Shown piece by piece: positions 1-5,734 of a stretch of DNA of 6,698 bases. This DNA comes from Conexibacter sp. (GTDB lineage Bacteria > Actinomycetota > Thermoleophilia > Solirubrobacterales > Solirubrobacteraceae): assembly GCA_025964055.1 (NCBI GenBank), contig JAOPZP010000234.1, positions 1 to 6,698 of the forward strand, written 5' to 3'. How positions within the stretch are numbered: position 1 is the stretch's first letter; every line of letters starts with the position of its first letter. The position numbers and the translations under genes are program-made. A model generated the notes under the pieces. It saw only the letters and a list, made by a program, of their open reading frames with translations, was not told the DNA's origin and did no database searches.

Positions 1-458
1 ACGCCCTCTTCCTCTTCCTTGCCCTGCAGGCGCTCGCGGCCGCGGCGCACGGCGGCGATGAACTTCGAGAGGTTGACCTCGAGCGTGTTGAGGATCTCGT
101 CGGCGTAGTCCTCGGCGCCCAGGCGGATCTCCCGCTCACGGGCGCGTGCGTCCTCGACGATCTCCTCGGCGGCCCGCTCGGCTTCGCGCGTGACCTCCTG
201 GTCGGAGACCAGCTCCTCCTGCTTGCGCACCGCGTCCTTCACGATGCGCTCGGCCTCGCGCTTGGCCTCGGCGAGCATCTCCTGACGCTCCTTGACGATC
301 CACCGCGCCTGCTTGATCTCCTCAGGGATGGTCGCGCGCATCTGATCCAGGATGTCGTAGATCTGCTCGCGATCCACCCGCACCTCGTCGGTGAGAGGGA
401 CCTTCTTGGCGTTGTGGACAAGATCGTCGAGCTTGTCGATGAGGACCAGGACGTCCAT
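1..458 (-). CDS. SepIVA/DivIVA-like coiled-coil protein, C-terminus cut by window edge
   Basis: I read 152 complete codons from an ATG at 458 with no stop before the edge, so the C-terminus is missing. Residues 1-45 form a hydrophobic, charged head (MDVLVLIDKLDDLV, then a VPLTDE segment and YDILDQMRATIPEE at about 34-47). A highly charged Glu/Arg/Lys/Ala helix follows to about 115, which looks like coiled coil. The last part (YADEILNTLEVNLSKFIAAVRRGRERL) is again regular amphipathic helix and ends in a Glu run. There is no signal peptide or membrane segment. The layout matches, from memory, mycobacterial SepIVA (Rv2927c), a DivIVA-domain division and envelope factor, including the VPxT motif, the IPxE motif and a late VGRGRxxL-like element, but the central repeats are much shorter. 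Automatic pipelines may label such proteins as ATP synthase subunit b because of the charged helix; I consider that wrong. It lies 16 bases downstream of coaD, as in mycobacteria. No Shine-Dalgarno sequence is visible. A role in septation or polar growth is inferred from family and position. Confidence 0.8.
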   Translation of the reverse strand, partial: MDVLVLIDKLDDLVHNAKKVPLTDEVRVDREQIYDILDQMRATIPEEIKQARWIVKERQEMLAEAKREAERIVKDAVRKQEELVSDQEVTREAERAAEEIVEDARAREREIRLGAEDYADEILNTLEVNLSKFIAAVRRGRERLQGKEEEEG

Positions 459-474
459 GGCTAAGCGTCTTTCG

Positions 475-972
475 TTATCGGGTGAGCTCTTCCTTCAGGC
501 GACGAGCGACAGTCTCAGGAACGAGACTGCTGATATCGCCGCCGAAGGTGGCGAGCTCCTTCACGCCGCTGGAGCTGAGGAAACTGTACTGCGGGCTGGC
601 CATGAGGTAGAGCGTGTCGACCTCGGGAGCCTGCATCCGGTTGAGCTGACCCATCTCCAGCTCGTACTCGAAGTCGGAGATCGCGCGCAGTCCCTTGACG
701 ATCGTTCGCGCCCCGATCGTGCGGGCGAAGTCGACCACCAGGACGCTGAACGGCTCGGCCCGCACGTTGGGCAGGTCGGCCGTGGCCTCCTCGATGAACG
801 CCAGGCGCTCCTCGATGCTGAAGATGGGCTGGTTCTTGCGCACGGACACGTTGACGACCGCCACCACGACCTCGTCGAACTGGGCCGCGGTGCGGCCGAT
901 GATGTCGAGGTGCCCGTTGGTGATCGGGTCGTAACTGCCTGGGCAGACAGCGATGCGCTTCTCGTCGGTCAA
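475..972 (-). CDS. coaD: Pantetheine-phosphate adenylyltransferase (CoaD)
   Basis: This cytosolic enzyme transfers AMP from ATP to 4'-phosphopantetheine, giving dephospho-CoA and pyrophosphate, the penultimate step of CoA synthesis. The 165 residues match the usual 155-165. The nucleotidyltransferase signature is clear: PGSYDPITNGH at residues 11-21 (the T/HxGH motif, with His21 for phosphate binding and Ser13 in place of the usual Thr), VKGLRA at 92-97 (Lys93 and Arg96 at the positions of the two substrate-binding basic residues of the E. coli enzyme), DFEYE at 100-104 and the C-terminal FLSSSGVKE at 121-129, which closes over the adenine. The start is TTG at 972; no ATG or GTG lies near enough to leave the first strand intact. 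The TTG overlaps the TGA of rsmD in a TTGA tetramer, and no Shine-Dalgarno sequence precedes it, so translation is probably coupled to rsmD. The rsmD-coaD pairing is common in bacteria, which supports the call. Confidence 0.97.
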   Translation of the reverse strand: MTDEKRIAVCPGSYDPITNGHLDIIGRTAAQFDEVVVAVVNVSVRKNQPIFSIEERLAFIEEATADLPNVRAEPFSVLVVDFARTIGARTIVKGLRAISDFEYELEMGQLNRMQAPEVDTLYLMASPQYSFLSSSGVKELATFGGDISSLVPETVARRLKEELTR

Positions 973-1511
973 GGCGTGTGGATGCGGAGGAGGGTGTCGC
1001 CGTAGCGGCGTTCGAACGTCGTTCCGAGGCCGGGGAGGTCGAGCGGCGTGCGCCGATCGCTCTCGCCGACCACGCGCGCGCCGGGGGCCAGGACCGGGAG
1101 CAGCGCCTGCGCGAGCTCCGGTCCGAGGCCGGCCGCGAGCCGGTACGGAGGATCTAGGAAGACGAGATCGTATGTCTCGCCCGCTTCTCGTGCGTCCCGC
1201 AGGGCCTTCAGGGCGTCGCGGCGGCGCACGCGCGCCTCGTCGGCGCCGAGCCCGAGGCTCTCCAGGTTGGCCTGGATGACCGCCGCCGCGCGTGCGTCGC
1301 GCTCCACCAGCACCGCGTGCTGCGCACCGCGCGACAGCGCCTCCAGCGACAGCCCGCCCGAGCCCGCGAACAGGTCGAGCACCACCTCGCCGTCGAGCGG
1401 GCCCAGCGCGGAGAACAGCGCCTCGCGGACGCGGTCCGACGTCGGGCGCGTGTCGGTGCCGGGCGGCGCCTGGAAGCGACGGCCGCCGAGGCGACCGGCG
1501 ACGATCCTCAT
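969..1511 (-). CDS. rsmD: 16S rRNA (guanine(966)-N2)-methyltransferase RsmD
   Basis: RsmD uses S-adenosylmethionine to methylate N2 of G966 (E. coli numbering) in helix 31 of 16S rRNA, near the P site, on assembled or nearly assembled small subunits. The 180-residue length is typical. The N-terminus MRIVAGRLGGRRFQAP and the TRPTSDRVREALFSAL segment (21-36) are hallmark RsmD sequence. Motif I for SAM binding is VLDLFAGSGGLSLEAL (44-59), the acidic residue after the second strand is Glu70, and the catalytic motif IV of amino-methyltransferases is DPPY at 120-123, preceded by LVFL. The gene starts at ATG 1511, which overlaps the TGA of recG (ATGA), and its own TGA overlaps the coaD start, so all three are likely translated in a coupled manner. 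Nothing is missing from the protein. The similar YhhF-type annotation refers to the same family. Confidence 0.96.
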   Translation of the reverse strand: MRIVAGRLGGRRFQAPPGTDTRPTSDRVREALFSALGPLDGEVVLDLFAGSGGLSLEALSRGAQHAVLVERDARAAAVIQANLESLGLGADEARVRRRDALKALRDAREAGETYDLVFLDPPYRLAAGLGPELAQALLPVLAPGARVVGESDRRTPLDLPGLGTTFERRYGDTLLRIHTP

Positions 1512-3631
1512 GCCGACACCGGCGCCGCCTCGAGCGCCACCAGCTCGGCGTGCAGCAGCTCGTGCTCGGGCCGCGAGAGCTCGGGGTCGGTCTCCAGCAG
1601 GTGCTCCGCGGTGGCGAACGCGGCTTCGAGCACGTCGCCGTCCTCGGGCAGCCGCGCGAACTTGAAGCGCGCCAGGCCCGACTGGCGCGTGCCGGTCAGC
1701 TCGCCCTCGCCGCGCAGCTCGAGGTCGATGCCGGCCAGCACGAAGCCGTCGGTGTTGCGCTCGAGCGCCTTGAGCCGCGCCGAGTCCCGGGGGCCGAAGA
1801 GCAGGCAGAGCGACGCGTGCTCGCCGCGACCCACGCGGCCGCGCAGCTGGTGCAGCTGGGAGATCCCGTAGCGCTCGGCGTCCTCGACGACCATCACGGT
1901 GGCGTTGGGCACGTCGATGCCCACCTCGATCACGGTCGTGGCGACCAGGACGTCGGAGGCGCCGGACGCGAAGCGCTCCATGGCCGCCGCCTTGTCGGCG
2001 GTCTTCATCTGACCGTGGAGCAGGACCACGTCGAAGTCGGCGAACTCGCCGGTGCGCAGGCGCTCGAACTCCTCGGTCGCCGCGCGCGCGTTGAGCGCCT
2101 CGGACTCGCTGACCAGCGGGCAGACGACGAAGGCCTGGCGCCCGGCGCGCAGCTCCTCGCGGATGCGCTCGTAGGCGCGGTGGCGCTCGGCCTCAGTCGA
2201 GCAGACGTGCGTGGCGATCGGCTGGCGCCCGCGCGGCAGCTCGCGCAGCGTCGAGACGTCGAGGGCGCCGAAGTTCGCCAGCCGCAGCGTGCGCGGGATC
2301 GGCGTGGCGGTCATGTGCAGCAGGTGCGGGACGAACCCGGGCGGCGCCTTGGCGTCGAGCGCGGCGCGCTGGCGCACGCCGAAGCGGTGCTGCTCGTCGA
2401 CGACCGCGACCGTGAGGTTGTTGAAGACCACCGGCTCCTCGATCAGCGCGTGCGTGCCCACGACCAGCGCCAGCTCGCCCGTGCCCAGCCGGCCGAGGAT
2501 CTCGCGCCGGCGCGCGACGGTGGTCGAGCCGGTCAGCAGCGCCGCGCTGATCAGGAATCCGCCCCACCCACCCACGAGCGCCTGGATCGTCGCGAAGTGC
2601 TGCTCGGCGAGCGTCTCGGTGGGCGCCATCAGCGCGGCCTGGCCGCCGTGCTCGATCGCCCGCAGCATCGCGTGCAGGGCGACGACGGTCTTGCCCGAAC
2701 CGACCTCCCCCATCAGTAGCCGCTGCATGGGCCGTTGCCGCGCGAGGTCGGCGTCGACCTCGTCCATCGCCGTGCGCTGATCGCCGGTCGGGGTGAACGG
2801 CAGCAGCTCGTCGCGCCACTGGCGGCTGAGCGTCGGGGCGTCGGTCAGGGGCGCAGCGTGGACGTCGGCGCGGCGCTCGCGGCGCAGCCGCAGCTGGACG
2901 ATCTGGTCCAGCAGCAGCTCGTCGAAGGCCAGCCTGCGGCGGCCGCCCTCGTGGTCGCCGAAGTGCGCGGCGCCGAGGGCGGTCGGGCGGTCCGGGAGAT
3001 TCAGGGAGCGGCGCAGCGCGGCCGGCAGCGGCTCGGTGACGTCGTGGATCGCCGCGCGATGGGCCTGGACGAGCGCGAGCAGCTGGGTCGAGCTGATGCC
3101 CTTGGTCGCCGGATACTGCGCGGCGTCCTCCCCCACCGCCGCGACCGCGTCGGTCTTGGCGTGGGCGTTGACGCGGAAGCGCCCGGGCCCCTGGAATTTC
3201 CCGGCCAGCATCAGGCGCGTCCCTGGCGGGTACTGCGCCGACAGCCACGGCTGGTTGAAGAACGTGGCCTTCATGACGCCGGTGCCGTCGCTGACCGTCG
3301 CCTCGACGAGCGGCTTCATGCCGCGACGGCGCACCGGCCGCGACGTGATCGAGCGGACCTCGACGAGGACGGTGGCGACCTCGTCGACCATCAGCTCGGC
3401 GATCGTGCGCGCCTCGCCGGTGGCGCGCGGCAGGTGCTCCAGCAGCGTGCCGACGGTCGTCAGGCCGATCGACTCCGCGGCGTCGGCGGCGGTCGACGGC
3501 TTGATCTTCAGCGGCTCCTCCAGGCGCGAGGGGCGCGGCGTGCGCACGGGCGCGGCGGCCAGCTCCTGCGCCGTGAGCTCGCGCGCCTCGGCGAAGGCGA
3601 TCGGCGGAATCAGCTTGGACGTGAGCGGCAC
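1508..3631 (-). CDS. recG: ATP-dependent DNA helicase RecG
   Basis: RecG is a monomeric superfamily 2 double-strand translocase that reverses stalled replication forks and processes R-loops, D-loops and Holliday junctions. The 707 residues fall in the family range. Residues 1-80 are helical. A wedge OB-fold covers about 85-160 (ATVLVEVRSITSRPV through the FFNQPWL strand). Helicase motifs follow in order: Q-like LPFTPTGDQ (277-285), Walker A GEVGSGKT (308-315), Ia MAPTETLAEQHF (335-346), Walker B DEQH (412-415), III TATPIPRT (441-448), V ATTVIEVGIDVPN (564-576) and VI QLRGRVGRG (595-603). The TRG translocation motif is GEGELTGTRQSG (641-652). No frameshift or lost catalytic residue is seen. 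The start is GTG at 3631, six bases after the FakA-like stop codon. The preceding TAGGTCCGG offers at most a weak ribosome site, so coupling is likely. A rare CTA leucine codon lies just before Walker A, at 2717-2719. The stop codon overlaps rsmD. Confidence 0.97.
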   Translation of the reverse strand: MPLTSKLIPPIAFAEARELTAQELAAAPVRTPRPSRLEEPLKIKPSTAADAAESIGLTTVGTLLEHLPRATGEARTIAELMVDEVATVLVEVRSITSRPVRRRGMKPLVEATVSDGTGVMKATFFNQPWLSAQYPPGTRLMLAGKFQGPGRFRVNAHAKTDAVAAVGEDAAQYPATKGISSTQLLALVQAHRAAIHDVTEPLPAALRRSLNLPDRPTALGAAHFGDHEGGRRRLAFDELLLDQIVQLRLRRERRADVHAAPLTDAPTLSRQWRDELLPFTPTGDQRTAMDEVDADLARQRPMQRLLMGEVGSGKTVVALHAMLRAIEHGGQAALMAPTETLAEQHFATIQALVGGWGGFLISAALLTGSTTVARRREILGRLGTGELALVVGTHALIEEPVVFNNLTVAVVDEQHRFGVRQRAALDAKAPPGFVPHLLHMTATPIPRTLRLANFGALDVSTLRELPRGRQPIATHVCSTEAERHRAYERIREELRAGRQAFVVCPLVSESEALNARAATEEFERLRTGEFADFDVVLLHGQMKTADKAAAMERFASGASDVLVATTVIEVGIDVPNATVMVVEDAERYGISQLHQLRGRVGRGEHASLCLLFGPRDSARLKALERNTDGFVLAGIDLELRGEGELTGTRQSGLARFKFARLPEDGDVLEAAFATAEHLLETDPELSRPEHELLHAELVALEAAPVSA

Positions 3632-3637
3632 CCGGAC

Positions 3638-5350
3638 CTACTCGGCCGAGAGCAGCCACCACCAGGACGGCTGCCCGCCGTCCTCGAGCTCGAGCTCGAC
3701 GCCCGCGGGCGCCAGCGCGGCGACCGCGTCGGCGTCCAGCGGGGCGCCGTCGCCCTCGATGCAGGTGATCAGCTCGGCGTCGGCGGCCAGCTGCGCGAGG
3801 ACCGCGGTCAGGGTGGCGGTGGGCGTGCCCCAGGCGACGAGGTCCTCGCCGACGTAGCCGACGGCGTCGCCGACGGCGAAGCGTCCCTCGAGGTCGTCGC
3901 GCGCGGCCTCCGCGACGCCGGCGGTGCGGATGGCGGCCAGCGCCTCGGCCATCGCGGCGGCGTTCTCGGCGGCGCCGCGGTCGGCGTTCAGCGCGACGGC
4001 GGCCGCGAGGCCGGCCTGCTGGGAGCGCGCGCCGACGACGTGGACGACCTTGTCCGACAGCTCGGCCGCGCGCTCGGCGGCCATGAAGACGTTGGGGCTG
4101 TTGGGCAGCACGACGACCTCCTCGGCGGGGATGTCGTGGATCCCCGCGAGGATCTCCATCGTCGACGGGTTGAGCGTCGGGCCGCCGTCGAGGACGTGGG
4201 CGCCCATGCTCTCGAAGAGGTCGACCAGGCCGGCGCCGGTGACGACGGCCAGCGCGCCGCAGGCCTGCTGCGGGACGGGGGCGACGGTGGCGGCACGGCC
4301 GGGGCCGCCACCGGTGGCCGATCCGTGGCCGTTGGTCGCGCCGACGTGCGCCAGGCGCTCCTCGCGCTCGAGGACCTGGGCGTGCATGTCGGCGACGTCG
4401 AGGTGCGAGACCGCGCCGGCGTCGGCGAAGACGAGCGTGGCCTGCTCGGGCTCGTCGGTGTGGACGTGGACCTTGAGGGTGGCGTGGTCGCCGACGACCA
4501 GCACCGAGTCGCCGATCGCCTCCAGCCGCGGCACGAACGTCCCGGCCTCGAGGTCCTTGCCGGTGACCGCGAAGTTGGTGCAGTAGCGATAGGTCTCGCT
4601 CGCGTGCTCGGGATGGGTGATCCGCGCGGGCGCGTAGTGCTCGAGCTCGGGTGCCTCGGTGCCGCGCAGCGCGGCGACGACGCCGGCCAGGACGATCGTC
4701 ACGCCGTAGCCGCCGGCATCGACGACGCCGGCCTCGCGCAGGACCGGCAGCAGGTCGGGACCGCGCTGGACCGAGGCCTCGCCGGCGACGATCGCGCGCT
4801 CCAGCGCGTCGGCGATCAGCTCGTTCTGCCGGACCGGGTCGGCGTCGGCGCCCAGGCGGCGCTCGTCCTCGGGGAGGTGCGCGAGGTCGCTGGCGATCGA
4901 GGTGGCCATGTCGCGCATGACGGTGAGGATCGTGCCCTCGGCCGGCTCGCGGACCGACGCGTAGGCGCGCTGCGCCGCGCGGGCGAAGGCCGCGCCGACG
5001 AGCACGGGGTCGACCAGCTCGCCCGGCCGGGAGACGAGCTCCTCGGCGGCGCCGCGAATCAGCTGGGAGAGGATGACGCCGCTGTTGCCGCGGGCGCCCA
5101 GCAGGGCGGCGCGGGCGACGGTCTCGACGATCTCGTCGCGCCCGATCTCGTCGATCGAGCGGTCGTCGTCGGCCGCCAGGCGGTCGAGCTCGGCGACGAC
5201 GGCCTTGAGCGTGAGCGCCATGTTGTCGCCCGTGTCGCCGTCGGCGACCGGGAAGACGTTGAGGTCGTTGATCTCCTGGCGTCGCGACTCGAGGTGCGCG
5301 AGGGCGCCGTGAACCGCGACGCGGAAGCGAACGAGACTCGGATCAGACAC
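3638..5350 (-). CDS. fakA: FakA-like fatty acid kinase catalytic subunit (DAK2 domain protein, YloV family)
   Basis: The family ATPase works with a FakB (DegV-type) lipid carrier to phosphorylate exogenous or recycled fatty acids to acyl-phosphates for phospholipid synthesis. The 570 residues compare with about 550 in staphylococcal FakA. The N-terminal DAK2 domain (about 1-210) carries the nucleotide and magnesium loop NVFPVADGDTGDNM at 31-44 (Asp38, Asp40, Asn43), the loop GARGNSGVILSQ at 85-96 and the DAGGYG loop at 211-216. The middle domain holds YCTNF with Cys257 and LKVHVHTDE with His295 and His297, which correspond to the zinc-binding and essential Cys/His/His of FakA. A Gly/Ala/Pro linker covers about 337-362. 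The C-terminal DegV-like domain begins near 365 (LNPSTMEIL at 393-401, PNSPNV at 416-421) and ends in an unusual Trp triplet near the terminus. The start is GTG at 5350, with no Shine-Dalgarno sequence but a TACGGT hexamer at -12 to -7. No fakB is in the window. The symbol is by homology; the actinobacterial substrate is not established here. Confidence 0.88.
   Translation of the reverse strand: MSDPSLVRFRVAVHGALAHLESRRQEINDLNVFPVADGDTGDNMALTLKAVVAELDRLAADDDRSIDEIGRDEIVETVARAALLGARGNSGVILSQLIRGAAEELVSRPGELVDPVLVGAAFARAAQRAYASVREPAEGTILTVMRDMATSIASDLAHLPEDERRLGADADPVRQNELIADALERAIVAGEASVQRGPDLLPVLREAGVVDAGGYGVTIVLAGVVAALRGTEAPELEHYAPARITHPEHASETYRYCTNFAVTGKDLEAGTFVPRLEAIGDSVLVVGDHATLKVHVHTDEPEQATLVFADAGAVSHLDVADMHAQVLEREERLAHVGATNGHGSATGGGPGRAATVAPVPQQACGALAVVTGAGLVDLFESMGAHVLDGGPTLNPSTMEILAGIHDIPAEEVVVLPNSPNVFMAAERAAELSDKVVHVVGARSQQAGLAAAVALNADRGAAENAAAMAEALAAIRTAGVAEAARDDLEGRFAVGDAVGYVGEDLVAWGTPTATLTAVLAQLAADAELITCIEGDGAPLDADAVAALAPAGVELELEDGGQPSWWWLLSAE
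4286..4312 (-). repeat. Perfect inverted repeat (9-base arms) within the fakA linker coding region
   Basis: GGTGGCGGC at 4286-4294 is the exact reverse complement of GCCGCCACC at 4304-4312, with a nine-base loop between. An all-but-two G/C stem of nine pairs should be stable in the mRNA. A further GGTGGC at 4313-4318 makes an adjacent 12-base palindrome (4307-4318), allowing an alternative fold. The repeat encodes residues 347-355 in the Gly/Ala/Pro-rich linker between the middle and C-terminal domains. Gly and Ala codons in such DNA can produce this by composition alone, and there is no T-tract, so it is not called a terminator. Confidence 0.55.
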
Positions 5351-5356
5351 CGGGCG

Positions 5357-5362
5357 ACCGTA
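5357..5362 (-). promoter_or_regulatory. Candidate -10 element TACGGT for the FakA-like gene
   Basis: On the minus strand TACGGT occupies exactly -12 to -7 relative to the first base of the GTG at 5350, the geometry expected for a leaderless transcript. It would provide an internal promoter in the 65-base gap after rpmB. No -35 box is seen. The call rests on one short match. Confidence 0.25.
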
Positions 5363-5415
5363 CCGCGTCCGTCAGTCGGCGAGGCGTGGCGACGCAGGCC
5401 GCCAGACCCGTCCGG

Positions 5416-5607
5416 CTAGACGGCCTTGGTGACCTTGCCGGCCTTGAGGCAGCGCGTGCACACGTACACGCGCCGGGGCGCCGCGCCAACGAAGATCCGG
5501 ACCTTCTGGAGGTTCGGATCGAAGCGACGCTTGGTAGCGCGCATCGAGTGGCTGCGACTCTGACCGAAAGCGGGGCCCTTCCCGCAGCTGTGGCATACCT
5601 TCGACAT
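5416..5607 (-). CDS. rpmB: Large-subunit ribosomal protein L28, zinc-binding (C+) type
   Basis: This is a 63-residue basic protein of the 50S subunit. The L28 core is clear: MSKVCHSCGKGP, then the RSHSMRATKRRFDPNLQ segment at 18-34, which is the family signature contacting 23S rRNA, followed by a basic C-terminal half. Two Cys pairs, C5-H-S-C8 and C50-T-R-C53, form a complete four-cysteine zinc site, so this is the C+ paralogue class rather than the cysteine-free class induced under zinc limitation in some actinobacteria. The start is ATG at 5607 with no Shine-Dalgarno sequence; the hexamer TACACT lies ten bases upstream, suggesting a very short or absent leader. It is the first gene of the minus-strand run and is divergent from the kinase gene. 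rpmB just upstream of a DAK2 gene and recG is a widespread arrangement in Gram-positive bacteria. Confidence 0.96.
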   Translation of the reverse strand: MSKVCHSCGKGPAFGQSRSHSMRATKRRFDPNLQKVRIFVGAAPRRVYVCTRCLKAGKVTKAV

Positions 5608-5617
5608 TCGGCCGGGG

Positions 5618-5623
5618 AGTGTA
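5618..5623 (-). promoter_or_regulatory. Candidate -10 element TACACT for rpmB
   Basis: Read on the minus strand the hexamer is TACACT, which fits the actinobacterial TANNNT consensus. Ten bases separate it from the ATG of rpmB, so a start site 6-7 bases downstream would leave a leader of only about 3-5 bases, consistent with the absent Shine-Dalgarno sequence. No -35 match lies 16-18 bases upstream. The assignment is inferred from position and consensus alone. Confidence 0.35.
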
Positions 5624-5716
5624 GCGGGCTGTCGATCGGGAGGCGGTGCGACGCCCGGACGGGTTGGTTTGCGCCGCCGCGTAGGGCTCCGGGGTTCTGT
5701 GTAGCCCCCTGATGGC

Positions 5717-5722
5717 TAGGGT
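5717..5722 (+). promoter_or_regulatory. Candidate -10 element TAGGGT for the kinase gene
   Basis: TAGGGT, in the AT-richer stretch TAGGGTAAT, ends twelve bases before the kinase ATG. A start site 6-7 bases downstream would give a leader of about 5-6 bases. No -35 box is evident (TTGGTT at 5664-5669 is too far away). The hexamer also contains the in-frame TAG that bounds the kinase frame. Confidence 0.3.
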
Positions 5723-5734
5723 AATCGCCTGACG

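Larger units (their letters stand above)
5608..5734. promoter_or_regulatory. Divergent promoter region between rpmB and the kinase gene
   Basis: This 127-base gap between two start codons pointing away from each other must hold the promoters of both genes. It is less GC-biased near its ends, with TACACT toward rpmB and TAGGGTAAT toward the kinase gene. I see no convincing -35 box for either, no clear operator palindrome and no RNA structure that would suggest a riboswitch. Confidence 0.6.

Noticed and set aside
1..458. Annotation of the first gene as ATP synthase F0 subunit b
   Set aside because: There is no N-terminal membrane helix and no ATP synthase neighbour; the resemblance comes from the charged coiled coil only.
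391..1005. Plus-strand open frame of 204 codons opposite coaD
   Set aside because: It is the antisense shadow of coaD, whose minus-strand product has all adenylyltransferase motifs; the plus-strand product resembles no family.
2193..3662. A 489-codon minus-strand frame overlapping recG in a different frame
   Set aside because: Arg/Ala/Pro-rich translation typical of off-frame GC-rich DNA, fully covered by recG, which has every helicase motif.
3683..3699. Short CTCGAG-type tandem repeat near the end of the FakA-like gene
   Set aside because: It simply encodes alternating Glu-Leu residues in a beta strand of the C-terminal domain; it is too short to be a functional repeat.
5351..5415. Possible transcription terminator between rpmB and the FakA-like gene
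   Set aside because: Only a four-base stem (GCGT/ACGC) is visible and there is no T-tract. The gap looks like a short spacer.
2735..5419. An 894-codon open frame on the plus strand opposite the FakA-like gene and the start of recG, and a 475-codon one at 1292-2719 in the same frame
   Set aside because: These frames are codon-aligned with the real minus-strand genes. They stay open only because the codons TTA, CTA and TCA, which would give antisense stops, are rare in GC-rich genes. The one break near 2717 is a CTA leucine codon in recG. The predicted proteins are low-complexity Arg/Gly/Asp/Val sequence with no domain.
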